From: Snodgrassella alvi SCGC AB-598-O02
Lineage (GTDB): Bacteria; Pseudomonadota; Gammaproteobacteria; Burkholderiales; Neisseriaceae
Direction: 5' to 3'
Length of the DNA stretch: 64,000 nucleotides
Assembly: GCA_000725195.1 (NCBI GenBank)
Contig: JAIL01000259.1
Location: 1 to 64,000 of the forward strand
The stretch's first letter is position 1. The number at the start of each line of letters is the position of its first letter. This document shows, piece by piece, positions 49,501-60,343 of the stretch. The translations under genes and the position numbers were made by a program. The notes beneath the pieces were generated by a model. That model did not search any database. It had not been told where the DNA came from and saw only the letters and a list, made by a program, of their open reading frames with translations.

Positions 49501-50031
49501 TTATCGCATTGCTCGTGTTTTGATACGTTCCATCAATTCTTTTTGGTTAAAGGGTAATCCATCTTCACAAAATGTTTGGTATAAGACTGAGCGTACTTTA
49601 TCAAGTTGATTAAGAATCGTGCCAATCACTTTCCAGTCACTTTTGCGTGGTTGAATCCAGCGCTTATTGACATCTTCACCAAAAGCAAATATTTTCACAC
49701 TGCGACTTTTACAATGAATGGCTTCAGCAGTAATGTTATTAATACCCTGCTCAGATTGCTGATTTAAGATATAGTGTACGGTTTTATCTGGGTTAATCGT
49801 GATACTATCCAGCATGATTTTGGGCTTACCACTGTAGGTTTGGCTGATATAAATATCAGCCCATTGTTCATTTCCTTTAGGATAGGCAGGTAATGATACT
49901 TCCTGCTCCTGCCATGGTGCATCTTCATCCGGACCAATGTAGTGCTTGTTATAACCATTATCATTGCGAGCATAAGCCAAGGTACAAATCACCAGCAGCA
50001 ATGTGGTTAACATGGTTTTAGCATACTTCAT
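49501..50031 (-). CDS. CNP1-like family secreted protein
   Basis: The 176-residue precursor has a signal peptide (about 1-22, ending LAYARND) and matches the CNP1-like family seen in Neisseria and other betaproteobacteria: PDEDAPWQEQEVSLPAYPK, then the WADIYIS and KIFAFG strands and a conserved CEDGLPFNQKEL near the end. Function is unknown. The ATG at 50031 has GGAG ten bases upstream; the upstream in-frame start at 50100 would mask the signal peptide. Confidence 0.82.
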   Translation of the reverse strand: MKYAKTMLTTLLLVICTLAYARNDNGYNKHYIGPDEDAPWQEQEVSLPAYPKGNEQWADIYISQTYSGKPKIMLDSITINPDKTVHYILNQQSEQGINNITAEAIHCKSRSVKIFAFGEDVNKRWIQPRKSDWKVIGTILNQLDKVRSVLYQTFCEDGLPFNQKELMERIKTRAMR

Positions 50032-50123
50032 CAGATATTTTCTCCGGTAAAATTCAGTGAATACATGGATAAATAGTTTTGTCGTTGAATTTGTCGACAT
50101 ATTAGATGTCAGGTGTAGTTAGT

Positions 50124-50872
<749 letters not shown>

Positions 50873-51047
50873 TTACCTTGTTTTGATTTTATCTGCTGTG
50901 CAGCCACATTATTTATAGCTGTACTATATATTTAGTAGCAATAATTTGATACAGCCGTAAATAAATAATCTTATACATGAGAAATAGACAAAGCAATAAG
51001 AATTGGCTTTGATTTTACTTAATCAGTATGAGCATGCTCACTTCAGT

Positions 51048-51812
51048 TTAACTCTTTTCAGCCCATGAGGATAATACTCGCTGCAAATCTGCAGCCGTAT
51101 CTACCCCGGCAGCAGGAGCATGCCGAGTTATTTGGACGGCAATGTTATATCCATGCCACAACACTCGCAATTGCTCCAGTGATTCAATATACTCTAATGG
51201 AGAAGGTGCCAGATTAATATATTGACTTAAAAATTCCACTCGATAGCCATATAGGCCAATATGGCGGTAAACAGCCACAGTGCTAGGAATAATTTCTTCA
51301 CCACTACGCATAACATCACGAGGCCATGGAATAGGCGCACGACTGAAATACAGTGCATTTTGATTTTTGTCTAATACTACTTTAACGCAATTAGGATCCA
51401 TAAAATCGGCCAAATCAGTTAAAGCATGCGCTGCTGTTGCCATAGGTGCATTACTTTGCTGTAGCTGAGAGGCTATGGCATTAATGAGTTCCGGCTCAAT
51501 AAGCGGTTCATCGCCCTGTACATTCACTACACAGGTTTCAGCTGGTAAATTCAAAATAGCTGCTGCTTCTGCCAGCCGATGGGTACCGCTTTCATGTTCA
51601 GCAGCTGTTAACACTGCTTCCACCCCATTCTGCCTACAAGCAGAAAGAATCTCTTTGTGATCAGTTGCCACCACCACGCGATTCGCCTTACTCAGGGCAG
51701 CACGTTCAGCAACACGCACCACCATGGGTTTACCATGGATATCAGCCAGCGCTTTATTGGGCAAACGAGTAGATGAAAGCCGTGCCGGAATAAGAACAAT
51801 AAAATCACTCAT
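51048..51812 (-). CDS. kdsB: 3-deoxy-manno-octulosonate cytidylyltransferase
   Basis: Activates KDO as CMP-KDO for lipopolysaccharide core synthesis. The 254-residue protein has the nucleotide site [18 protein letters not shown], then [18 protein letters not shown], and the conserved [12 protein letters not shown] and HIGLYGYR. It overlaps the Trm112-like gene by four bases and sits near lpxK, forming a lipid A/KDO cluster. Confidence 0.97.
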   Translation of the reverse strand: MSDFIVLIPARLSSTRLPNKALADIHGKPMVVRVAERAALSKANRVVVATDHKEILSACRQNGVEAVLTAAEHESGTHRLAEAAAILNLPAETCVVNVQGDEPLIEPELINAIASQLQQSNAPMATAAHALTDLADFMDPNCVKVVLDKNQNALYFSRAPIPWPRDVMRSGEEIIPSTVAVYRHIGLYGYRVEFLSQYINLAPSPLEYIESLEQLRVLWHGYNIAVQITRHAPAAGVDTAADLQRVLSSWAEKS

Positions 51813-51997
51813 ATTTCAGCAGCACATTCTTCAGCTGTTAATTGCCGTGCTTCATTAACCAACATATACGGAATACCGTCTTTTACCAGATAAGCCAGAC
51901 GTGATGCCTTGCACCACAATTCCTGTTCTGAAGCATGCCACTCCAGCATGCCCTGACATTGCGGACAAACCAAAATATCCAGATATTTTTTTTGCAT
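51809..51997 (-). CDS. Trm112-like zinc-ribbon protein
   Basis: The 62-residue YcaR/UPF0434-type protein begins [20 protein letters not shown] and continues [20 protein letters not shown]. CPxC is present, but the second cysteine pair typical of full zinc ribbons is reduced to a single WC. The start at 51997 has AAGGA seven bases upstream; an earlier in-frame start is rejected. It is translationally coupled to kdsB (ATGA) and lies below lpxK, the standard lpxK-ycaR-kdsB order. In eukaryotes Trm112 activates methyltransferases; the bacterial role is unclear. Confidence 0.9.
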   Translation of the reverse strand: MQKKYLDILVCPQCQGMLEWHASEQELWCKASRLAYLVKDGIPYMLVNEARQLTAEECAAEI

Positions 51998-52226
51998 ATC
52001 GTTTCCTTTTGGAACAACGAAGACCCGTAACAAAATTATTATTGTTCACTATCTTCCTGTCGATTCGTGCTACCCTACTTCGTCGTAAGACTAATCTTTA
52101 ATAATAAAGCTCAGATTCAAACAGGCTACTAAATAACCTGATCGGGAAATTCTACCACTTAGATCTTCATCAAGACATATTTTTCCAGCATAAGCAGCTA
52201 AACAATGTCCAACACGCAGTAATAAT

Positions 52227-53264
52227 TTATTTTAGATGCAGCCGTTCTTGTATCCATGCTGCCACATCCGGAATGATTTCAGCCTCTAATGGCAAAACCC
52301 ATAATTCTCTAGACTGTGGTTGAGAAAGTTTAATTGCATCTTTTTCCGTAATAAAAATCACATCTGCATCCGGCCAATCAGATGCACTAATCGGAGCATG
52401 ATCGGGCAATGCAATTTTCTCTGATAATGCGATACCCAAATTTTCTAAGGCTTGAAAGAAACGCTCTGGACGACCAATTGCAGCTATTGCTGCACAACGA
52501 TGACCGATAAAATCTTCCGGGATGGCCGTTTTCGCCGGCTGGTTGAAACGATATAAAGAACCATAATGTAAGCGACTGTAACCGCACCATTTATTAGCTA
52601 GCCAATGCCTGATTGCCGGATTATGCAGATCGTCCGCATTTCCTTGACTAAATAATATTCCGTCTGCATCATTAATTCGCGCTAATGGTTCTCGCAAAGG
52701 TCCATTGGGCAATAAGTCTAATGATTTACCAATATCCCGCGCCGGAAAAACCACAATCTCTAGATCGCGCTTAAGTGCATAATGCTGCAAACCATCGTCA
52801 CTTATCAGCACTTGCAGATCAGGGTGAAGTCTAAATAATGCTTCGCCAGCAGCTAGACGGGTTGCACCAACAGCCACAGGCACTTTTAGTTGCCGGTAAA
52901 GCATCAGAGGCTCATCGCCACTTGCCGTTACTAATGTGTGTTCATCAATAACCAGCGTATCCTTGCTGGCTCGACCATAACCACGACTAATTATCCCTAC
53001 TTGTATATCATTTTTTTGCAAAGCGCGCACAATTGCTGCTACCAATGGTGTTTTTCCTACCCCGCCAACATGTATATTACCAATTATCACCACCGGACAT
53101 GGCAGACTGGCCGCATTCAACCAGCCATGTTGATAAAAAAAGCGTCTGAGCGCAGCAATACTTTGAAAAATTCTTGCTAAGGGCCATAACAATACTGCAA
53201 GAAATTGATTACGGTATTTCCAGTGACGCTCAATAACGTTTGCTAATCCACCCATATCCATCAT
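52227..53264 (-). CDS. lpxK: Tetraacyldisaccharide 4'-kinase
   Basis: Inner-membrane kinase that phosphorylates the lipid A disaccharide precursor to lipid IVA. The 345-residue protein has the unusual P-loop GNIHVGGVGKTPLVAAIV, then GIISRGYGR, GDEPLMLYRQ and ISDDGLQHYALKRDLEIVV. A short hydrophobic N-terminal region can associate with the membrane. It leads the lpxK-ycaR-kdsB group. msbA, often its neighbour, is not present. Confidence 0.96.
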   Translation of the reverse strand: MMDMGGLANVIERHWKYRNQFLAVLLWPLARIFQSIAALRRFFYQHGWLNAASLPCPVVIIGNIHVGGVGKTPLVAAIVRALQKNDIQVGIISRGYGRASKDTLVIDEHTLVTASGDEPLMLYRQLKVPVAVGATRLAAGEALFRLHPDLQVLISDDGLQHYALKRDLEIVVFPARDIGKSLDLLPNGPLREPLARINDADGILFSQGNADDLHNPAIRHWLANKWCGYSRLHYGSLYRFNQPAKTAIPEDFIGHRCAAIAAIGRPERFFQALENLGIALSEKIALPDHAPISASDWPDADVIFITEKDAIKLSQPQSRELWVLPLEAEIIPDVAAWIQERLHLK

Positions 53265-53372
53265 TTAATACCAAACATGTTATAACTATACCATGTCGCA
53301 GTCTTTCTCTGAACAATACGCTAAAACCACGTATAATATTTAAGCTTATTTGTTTATGACTTAACTGTGTCT

Positions 53373-54725
53373 ATGTCTGATTTACTTACACCTGCTGCTA
53401 TCAGCGTTTCAGAATTAAATGCCTGTGCTCGCCAATTACTGGAACAAAATTTGATTGGTCTATGGGTTGGTGGAGAAATATCAAATTTAACCCGAGCCGC
53501 CAGCGGCCATTACTATTTTTCTTTGAAAGATGCACGAGCTCAGGTCAGGTGTGTATTATTTAAGGGTATTGCCCAGCAATTAAGCCATCCCTTACAGGAA
53601 GGCGATCATATTGAAATAGCCGGGAAAATCAGCATTTATGAAGCGCGTGGCGAATTTCAAATTACCATTAATGCCGTACGTCATAAAGGTTTGGGACAGT
53701 TATACGAGACATATGAACGCTTAAAACAGCAACTGACTGCTGAAGGGTTATTTGCGCAGGAGCGCAAGCGATTATTACCTACTTCGCCAAAAGTAGTGGG
53801 TATTGTCACCAGTCTAGCTGCTGCAGCATTGCGTGATGTGGTAACCACCCTACGACGCCGTCACAGTGGCATTGAGGTTATCGTCTATCCAACTGCCGTG
53901 CAAGGTACGGGTAGTGAACGACAAATTGCTGCTGCTATTGAGACAGCTAATAACCAGCAACTGGCCGATGTACTGATTATATGTCGGGGTGGCGGCAGTA
54001 TAGAAGATCTATGGTCTTACAATGAAGAAATAGTCGTACGTGCTGTAGCTGCCAGTCATATACCTACCGTCAGTGGCGTAGGACATGAAACTGATTTCAC
54101 CCTAACTGATTTTGCCGCTGATGTGCGCGCCCCAACGCCAACAGCTGCTGCAGAACTAGTCAGCCCAGATTTGACTCATTTGCGTCAACAAATTAAACAA
54201 TGGCAAAATCATTTATATCAGCTTTTGCAACAACGCTATTATGATGCCTCACAAAAATTGGATTGGCTAGCGCGGCAATTAAAACATCCGCAACAAAACT
54301 GGTTACAACAACATCAACAGCTAGCAGACATTGAAAAACAGCTGCATTTAAATATGTATAGACATGTCAGGCAGCAACAGCAAACTTTATTACAACTACA
54401 GCGCGCGCTGTATACTGCAAAACCACAAACTAACTTTGCAAAACAATATCTACAACAGAAAAAAATACAATTACAGCAAAACTGGAAAAATGTATTGTCT
54501 CAGACTCAGCAAAAATTACAGCAACAAATCCAACTATTAGCAGCTGTATCTCCGACAAACATATTGGCTCGTGGTTACAGTATTGTTTCTGATCAAAAAG
54601 GGCATGTTGTTCGCGATGGTACTAAATTAAAATTGGGACAAAAACTGCAAATACGCTTTGCACAGGGTGAAAGGTCGGTACAAGTACTGCCTGAGCATCA
54701 GCAATCCGATTTGTTTGATCAGTGA
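53373..54725 (+). CDS. xseA: Exodeoxyribonuclease VII large subunit
   Basis: Catalytic subunit of the single-strand exonuclease ExoVII. The 450-residue protein has an N-terminal OB fold (ISVSELNACARQLLEQN and GLWVGGEISNLTRAASGHYYF). The catalytic core carries RGGGSIEDLWSYNEE and VSGVGHETDFTLTDFAADVR, and a long coiled coil rich in Gln (about 270-400) follows. The ATG at 53373 is preferred over GTG at 53367. It is the only plus-strand gene between 49 and 63 kb. Confidence 0.96.
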   Translation: MSDLLTPAAISVSELNACARQLLEQNLIGLWVGGEISNLTRAASGHYYFSLKDARAQVRCVLFKGIAQQLSHPLQEGDHIEIAGKISIYEARGEFQITINAVRHKGLGQLYETYERLKQQLTAEGLFAQERKRLLPTSPKVVGIVTSLAAAALRDVVTTLRRRHSGIEVIVYPTAVQGTGSERQIAAAIETANNQQLADVLIICRGGGSIEDLWSYNEEIVVRAVAASHIPTVSGVGHETDFTLTDFAADVRAPTPTAAAELVSPDLTHLRQQIKQWQNHLYQLLQQRYYDASQKLDWLARQLKHPQQNWLQQHQQLADIEKQLHLNMYRHVRQQQQTLLQLQRALYTAKPQTNFAKQYLQQKKIQLQQNWKNVLSQTQQKLQQQIQLLAAVSPTNILARGYSIVSDQKGHVVRDGTKLKLGQKLQIRFAQGERSVQVLPEHQQSDLFDQ

Positions 54726-54833
54726 ACACATCCTCAATAAGCTCAGATTTTCGCACCCTATCTTATGCAAAAATGTAAAATAGAATTTTAAAGGACAAGT
54801 TAAATTGGATTGCTTAGACTGGGCAAATAAAAT

Positions 54834-55697
54834 TTATAACACTCGTTGCTCTTTTTCTCTGCCTGCCCAGTCACAAACAAACTGCCAAGCAACCCGACCG
54901 GAACGACTGCCTCGACTCTGACTCCAGTTTAATGCCGCTTTTCTGCTAATATCATCCATTTCCAGACCGGCATCTTCCAACCAATTGCTTACCGCCTGCA
55001 AATAAGCATCCTGATCAAAAGGATAAAAACTTAACCATAAACCAAAGCGATCAGATAAAGACACCTTTTCTTCAATGGCTTCCTGCGGATGAACTTCATC
55101 CTCTCCTGAGGGAGCAGCTAGATTTTCGGCCATATATTCCGGCATCAGGTGTCGTCGATTAGAAGTTGCATACACCAAAACATTATCGCAGCGCTGCGAT
55201 AAACCACCATCAAGAGTTGTTTTAAGAGCTTTATAACTATCTTCGCCGGTTTCAAAAGATAAATCATCACAGAATAATATAAATTTTTCCGGACGAGATT
55301 TGAGCAAAGATAATAGCGCAGGCAATGTTAACAGATCACTTTTATCAACTTCGATTAACCGCAGTCCTTGTCCGGAATAATGGTGCAATAGTGCTTTAAC
55401 CAGAGAAGATTTACCGGTACCACGTGCACCAGTCATCAATACATTATTAGCCGGTCGTCCAGCCAGAAATTGTTCAGTATTACGAACTAATTGACGTTGC
55501 TGTTCATCTACCGCGGCCAGACGATTTAAAGCAAAAGTATGTGGCCGTGGTAGACTTTCCAAAATTCCGTTATTACCTAATTTTTGCCAACGATAAGCAA
55601 CCGCCGTCCAGTCAGGTTCTTTTGTTACCGGCGGTAAAATAGCATCCAGCCTTTGTAAAACACTGGCAGCCAGAGTCAAAAAATTTCTAAGTTTCAT
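54834..55697 (-). CDS. DUF815 family AAA ATPase
   Basis: P-loop ATPase of the DUF815 family, 287 residues, with Walker A MTGARGTGKSSLVKALL, Walker B KFILFCDDLSFE, and YATSNRRHLMPEYMAEN containing the sensor region. The C-terminus contains a lid-like segment with GSRSGRVAWQFV. Function is not established. The ATG at 55697 lies eight bases from AGGA; the ATG at 55703 is too close to it. It follows the methyltransferase gene by about 120 bases on the minus strand. Confidence 0.88.
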   Translation of the reverse strand: MKLRNFLTLAASVLQRLDAILPPVTKEPDWTAVAYRWQKLGNNGILESLPRPHTFALNRLAAVDEQQRQLVRNTEQFLAGRPANNVLMTGARGTGKSSLVKALLHHYSGQGLRLIEVDKSDLLTLPALLSLLKSRPEKFILFCDDLSFETGEDSYKALKTTLDGGLSQRCDNVLVYATSNRRHLMPEYMAENLAAPSGEDEVHPQEAIEEKVSLSDRFGLWLSFYPFDQDAYLQAVSNWLEDAGLEMDDISRKAALNWSQSRGSRSGRVAWQFVCDWAGREKEQRVL

Positions 55698-55816
55698 GTT
55701 CATTTTCCTGCTACAAATAAAATGTCAGCTTCAGGTAACATCGTCTTGTTTATTGAGAACTAAATGATAGGATATAGTCATGCAACATAATTACAATATA
55801 ATATCTATCCAGAATA

Positions 55817-56377
55817 CTATATTCTTTTGTGCAACAACAATGCATACGGTGCATGGTGAATACGGTTTGTAAAACGATACTGTAAAACTTCGTATTGTTG
55901 CTGAGGTAATTGAGCTGTCCATTTTTCAATGGTTTGCGCTTCAATTAGGCCCTGTTCATGGCCAGGATATAACACCACACTAATTAGTCCGTCTTTGAGC
56001 AAAATATTTAATCCAGCTTCCAATGCTGCCAGAGTAGTGGTTACCTGAGTAGTACAGTTCTTATCAGCTCCGGGTAAATAGCCTAAATTAAACATAATAG
56101 CGCTAACACCAGTATGACAAAAATTTTGTATATGCTCATGCCCGGCTTGAATCAGACTCACTTGCTCCGATAAACCCAATTCATTTAATTTATTGCGGGT
56201 GTTAAGCAATGCCGAAGACTGAATATCGAATGCCAATACTTTACCGCTATTGGTAACACACTGAGCCAAAAAAACAGTATCGTGACCATTACCCGCTGTC
56301 GCATCAATTACCGTATCACCAGCTTGTACAGCTAGCTTGATATGGTGCTGAACAAATTGCAGAATATTTAACAACAT
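55817..56377 (-). CDS. MnmM/YtqB-type class I SAM-dependent methyltransferase
   Basis: The 186-residue protein has the Rossmann AdoMet motif VIDATAGNGHDTVFLAQ, then LAFDIQ, and the family segment MFNLGYLPGADK. These are typical of the former putative-rRNA-methylase family that includes Bacillus YtqB, renamed MnmM. MnmM methylates nm5(s2)U to mnm5(s2)U at tRNA position 34. The MnmC homologue in this window lacks a methyltransferase half, so this gene is a good candidate to supply it. That assignment is inference; a different RNA substrate is possible. Confidence 0.8.
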   Translation of the reverse strand: MLLNILQFVQHHIKLAVQAGDTVIDATAGNGHDTVFLAQCVTNSGKVLAFDIQSSALLNTRNKLNELGLSEQVSLIQAGHEHIQNFCHTGVSAIMFNLGYLPGADKNCTTQVTTTLAALEAGLNILLKDGLISVVLYPGHEQGLIEAQTIEKWTAQLPQQQYEVLQYRFTNRIHHAPYALLLHKRI

Positions 56378-56617
56378 AAACTTTAATTAAAAATATGAGA
56401 GTTATATGCCAAATGAGGTTATCCTTACGGATGAATTTGAGTATTAATACTTATTTTGGAAATAAAATATTTATAAAAATTCATTTTTGTTTCATCTTTT
56501 TATAGAGCAAAACCAACAGCTATTTAGCACAGCTAAAAATTGCCTGATATAACTTTGTCTTGATAAAACAGATCCTATATAGTAATGAATATTGCTACAC
56601 TAAACATATATGAATTT

Positions 56618-57541
56618 CTACAATCCTAATTCACGCAGAAAACGAACATCATCTGCCCAGCCGGACTTAACTTTTACCCACACTTTCAGGAATACTTTTG
56701 TGGCAAACAGTTTCTCCATATCAAGCCGCGCTTCAGTGGAAATTTTTTTTAGTTTTTCACCGCCCTTACCTATTAAAATACCCTTTTGACTATCTTTATC
56801 AACCAGCACAGCAATATAAATCCGATAAAGCCCTTCTTCTTCTTCAAACTGTTCAACTTCCACATTCATCGCATATGGTAGTTCTTCTCCCAGATAACGA
56901 AAAAGTTTCTCTCGGACAATTTCCATAGCCAAAAACCGTGATGATTTGTCAGTCACCATATCTTCAGGATATAAAGGTATACCCAAAGGTAACATTGGTT
57001 TCAATGTGTTGATAAGTTGTGCAATCCCCACACCGTGTTTGGCACTGACTAAGAGTATCTTAGTAAAAGAAAATTCTCTTTCAACTTCAGCAATGAAATC
57101 GTTTATCAAAGTGTTATCTTTAGCTTTTGCTTTATCAGCTTTATTAATAACCAACAATACTGGAATATGTTTTGGTAATTTCTGTAAAACTTCGCGATCC
57201 GCCTCTGAAAAACGCAGCGCTTCGATGACAAATACAATTACATCCACACCCGCAACCGCTTCGGTCACATTCTGATTTAAACGATCATTGAGCGCATTGC
57301 GATGATATGTCTGAAAACCTGGAGTATCAACAAAAATCAATTGTGCTTCCTGGTCTGTATATATTCCATTTACTTTATGGCGGGTCGTCTGGGCCTTTTT
57401 ACTGGTGATACTGATTTTCTGACCAATTAAATGATTCATTAAAGTAGATTTGCCAACATTGGGACGTCCAACTATAGCAACAAAACCGCAGCGAAAATTC
57501 TCACCATGATTTATGATTTCTGGCCTGGAAAATTGAAACAT
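56618..57541 (-). CDS. era: GTPase Era
   Basis: Essential GTPase in 30S ribosomal subunit assembly, binding near the 3' end of 16S rRNA. The 307-residue protein has G1 GRPNVGKST, G2 with ITSKKAQTTRHKVNGI, G3 DTPGFQ, G4 NKAD and G5 VSAK. A C-terminal KH domain includes the GKGGEKLKKIS loop. In most relatives era directly follows rnc; here the orphan secreted-protein gene and an 830-base gap separate them. Confidence 0.97.
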   Translation of the reverse strand: MFQFSRPEIINHGENFRCGFVAIVGRPNVGKSTLMNHLIGQKISITSKKAQTTRHKVNGIYTDQEAQLIFVDTPGFQTYHRNALNDRLNQNVTEAVAGVDVIVFVIEALRFSEADREVLQKLPKHIPVLLVINKADKAKAKDNTLINDFIAEVEREFSFTKILLVSAKHGVGIAQLINTLKPMLPLGIPLYPEDMVTDKSSRFLAMEIVREKLFRYLGEELPYAMNVEVEQFEEEEGLYRIYIAVLVDKDSQKGILIGKGGEKLKKISTEARLDMEKLFATKVFLKVWVKVKSGWADDVRFLRELGL

Positions 57542-57652
57542 AATAGACTTATAAAAATGTTGTAATAATTTTATTTTAACATTAATAAATTTAAAATTAT
57601 CAAAATATAAGCAGATGTGTCACTCAAAGCAGTATTCTCGTTTCCGATATTT

Positions 57653-58516
57653 TTATTTTCTTTTAGCTTTTTGTTTAATATATCTCTTATTAACGTTGTC
57701 CCATTTATAAATCACAGATGTGTGTTTCTTCTTTCCATCTACTTCAGACCACGCTAAATCTTTCATTCCACTAGTTGAGGATGATAATACTCTAATAATA
57801 TAAAGGTTTTCATATATATCATGATCTCGAGTGCCATCTTTATGCCAACTACCAGCATAATTAGCAAAATGATAGGTTGGCACATTCAGAATCGGAAGTA
57901 ATTGACCATCAATAACTGCAAATAATGTCATTGCTTCATCTATAGCACCGCCACCTGAATATCCAACCATAGCATTATGTCGTACACCAAACGCTAGAAT
58001 TTCAGAACTTAACTGGTATGGTGCAAAATCTAGGCGTATGGGATTACCAGTAACATTTTGTTTCTGGTCATTGGTTATTAAAAAAGCAGTTTGTTCGGTG
58101 TTATTGCCATCATCAATCCAGGGTTTAGCGATTAAGGATATATTGTTGTCTTTATCAATTTTAATAACAGCAAATACGGTTTTTCCTGTTTCAAGATCAT
58201 GTTTTTCATCAGTTGAGCAGGCTGTGAAAATATAAGTATCTGGCTGACGTGGCCAAGGTCTGACACCCATAAACTTCCAGTTTTCCTCAATGAGCAACTT
58301 AGGATCAATTAAAAATAATATCTTTTTATAATTTTCTTTATCAGCAAAAAAATCTCGACCAAAATAATCTTGAGGTTTAGCTCCCACCATTTCTTCTTCC
58401 CAATAAGTTTTGCCAGCCGAATGTTTGATGTGTTGAGGTATTTCTCCGAGGGAGTGAACAGTTTTAGCTGAAAGCACTGAAGATATCACCAAAAATATTA
58501 AACTAAAATATTTCAT
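57653..58516 (-). CDS. Orphan secreted protein of unknown function
   Basis: I do not recognise a family. The 287-residue precursor has a clear signal peptide (about 1-17, ending VLSAKT) and a beta-rich mature region. Recognisable segments are YFGRDFFADKENYKK, FMGVRPWPRQPDTYIFTAC and VGYSGGGAIDEAM. The C-terminus is Lys-rich (KRYIKQKAKRK). A good AAGGA ribosome-binding site lies eight bases before the ATG. It interrupts the usual rnc-era adjacency and is more AT-rich than its neighbours, consistent with acquisition. Periplasmic or exported location is inferred. Confidence 0.72.
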   Translation of the reverse strand: MKYFSLIFLVISSVLSAKTVHSLGEIPQHIKHSAGKTYWEEEMVGAKPQDYFGRDFFADKENYKKILFLIDPKLLIEENWKFMGVRPWPRQPDTYIFTACSTDEKHDLETGKTVFAVIKIDKDNNISLIAKPWIDDGNNTEQTAFLITNDQKQNVTGNPIRLDFAPYQLSSEILAFGVRHNAMVGYSGGGAIDEAMTLFAVIDGQLLPILNVPTYHFANYAGSWHKDGTRDHDIYENLYIIRVLSSSTSGMKDLAWSEVDGKKKHTSVIYKWDNVNKRYIKQKAKRK

Positions 58517-59347
58517 TACCTATTCCTTATCAACTATTTTGCTAACATTTCATCGAATGAAAATTTATCCAATTAGTATAAAGCTATTTTATCAATTAAT
58601 ATTTAACCATTTTGGGTAATAGCCTCTATACGTGATTGAATTTTTCTTCTCCATATCTCATTACACAAATATCTGAAATAAAGATTTCAATCCAATGTGG
58701 ACTAATCTGCTATTGTTAGCCATATACTGAAGTTAAAATAAATTTTATATAAGCCTAGCCTTACATATTTAAATAAATATAAATAAATGCTAATAAATTA
58801 TAATGATTAATTATTTTTTTGTTAAGATCTTAACTTAAATAATATTCATTGTTTTTATTTTTATAAATAATTTATTGCTGCTTTTTTTGCCTCCCGTAAA
58901 TCATTATTATTTTTTTCTTCTTAGCTTTTCAGCTCAGAGTAAATCCCATAAGCAGTTGCCGGTGATAAAAAAATTTAACAGTATATCGTTCTCTTTGAAA
59001 CATCATCGCGTGTCCAATAGTTAGACACAAATTTTAGCCATATCAAGCTACCAATTACCTTTTTCGCTAGTCATTATCCTAATTAAAGACACTTGTGAAG
59101 ATTAATACCTTATCAATACAAAGTTTTGTCAGTAAAAATTTTTTCGGTTTTATCCCAGCAATTCAAAATCTGTTTGATCTTAGAACAATACTATTGTCGT
59201 CTTACTGATTCTTATCTGCTAAGCAAGCGCTAACAATCTAACTATCCAAAATACTTGACTATGCTTTGAATCACTGAAATATAGATGGTTTTGTATAAAG
59301 AAAAGAACACAGAAGTAAAAGCAAAAATGCCAGATAATTCATCTTTA
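58517..59347. other. 830-base non-coding gap between rnc and the orphan secreted-protein gene
   Basis: Very AT-rich with no supported frame. A small hairpin, GTGTC-N9-GACAC, lies near 59010-59030. I see no transposase fragment, terminal repeats or RNA gene. It may be the remains of an insertion that brought in the adjacent gene. Confidence 0.45.
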
Positions 59348-60088
59348 CTAACTAGGAGCATTATTATTTTTGGCTGTTTTTTTTACAGGATAATTTTTTT
59401 CTAACCACTTTAGCGCAACTTCTGCAGTTTGTTGCTCAGCCTCGCGACGACTATGCCCGGTAGCTTCGATTTGAAAGCCTAATTCACCCAAATCACATTG
59501 TACTATAAATTGCTGATCATTCAGTTCACCTGTTTGGCCAATAATTCGGTATTTAGGTAAAGCCAAACGTCTGGCCTGCAAACTTTCCTGCAAACGAGTT
59601 TTAGCGTCTTTACCGCTTTCATTTGGGTTTATCTGCCTAATTCGTTGTGTATATAAATTACGCACCACTTCTTCAGCCGTATTAAAATCAGCATCAAAAC
59701 TAATGGCTGCAAATAATGCTTCCATAGCATCAGCCAGAATGGATGGGCGACGAAAACCGCCACTTTTGAGTTCCCCTGTTCCGAGTAGTAATGCATCGCC
59801 GATCTTCAATTCCATTGCTATCTTAGCTAAAGTATCCTGATTTACTAAATTGGCACGCATCCGTGATAGCTCACCCTCAGATAATTTAGGGAAAGCCATA
59901 AATAACATTTTGGCGACGGTATAATTTAAAATTGAATCGCCAACAAATTCTAGGCGTTCATTATGCAGCGCACTATAACTACGATGAGTCAGTGCCTGAA
60001 GAAGAAGCTGGTTTTGGGAAAATTGATATCCCAGCATTTTTTGCACATGTTTCAATGCATTTTGATGTCGAACATCAGTATTATTCAT
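59348..60088 (-). CDS. rnc: Ribonuclease III
   Basis: Double-strand-specific endoribonuclease processing rRNA and structured mRNAs. The 246-residue protein has the signature NERLEFVGDSILNYTVA with catalytic acidic residues, then LADAMEALFAAISFDAD and the GKDAKTRLQESLQA linker. A C-terminal double-stranded RNA-binding domain ends with GHSRREAEQQTAEVALKWL. It lies downstream of lepA and lepB but is separated from lepB by about 255 bases. Confidence 0.97.
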   Translation of the reverse strand: MNNTDVRHQNALKHVQKMLGYQFSQNQLLLQALTHRSYSALHNERLEFVGDSILNYTVAKMLFMAFPKLSEGELSRMRANLVNQDTLAKIAMELKIGDALLLGTGELKSGGFRRPSILADAMEALFAAISFDADFNTAEEVVRNLYTQRIRQINPNESGKDAKTRLQESLQARRLALPKYRIIGQTGELNDQQFIVQCDLGELGFQIEATGHSRREAEQQTAEVALKWLEKNYPVKKTAKNNNAPS

Positions 60089-60296
60089 TATCGTACTTTA
60101 AGATATTTAAACGGCAACGGTGAGTTAGATCTTCTTTCTTCACTGCTGCAAGATCATTAATTAACCTGCTTAATAATTTGCTCATAACAAATTATTTTTA
60201 AAACTAACAGTTGTCACATTAATTGATTAAGTCTATCTATAGCGGAATTAAGCTAATAAAAGGGATCCCCAAATTAAAAATAATTTTAAGTATGAA

Positions 60297-60330
60297 AGGC
60301 ACATCACGTTGGAATGTAAATGATGTGCCT
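60297..60330 (-). terminator. Hairpin downstream of lepB
   Basis: The 10-base inverted repeat AGGCACATCA (60297-60306) and TGATGTGCCT (60321-60330) lies 14 bases past the lepB stop. The minus-strand exit is TTCATACTT, a weak U-tract. It probably separates lepA-lepB from rnc. Confidence 0.55.
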
Positions 60331-60343
60331 GTTTATTGGATGA

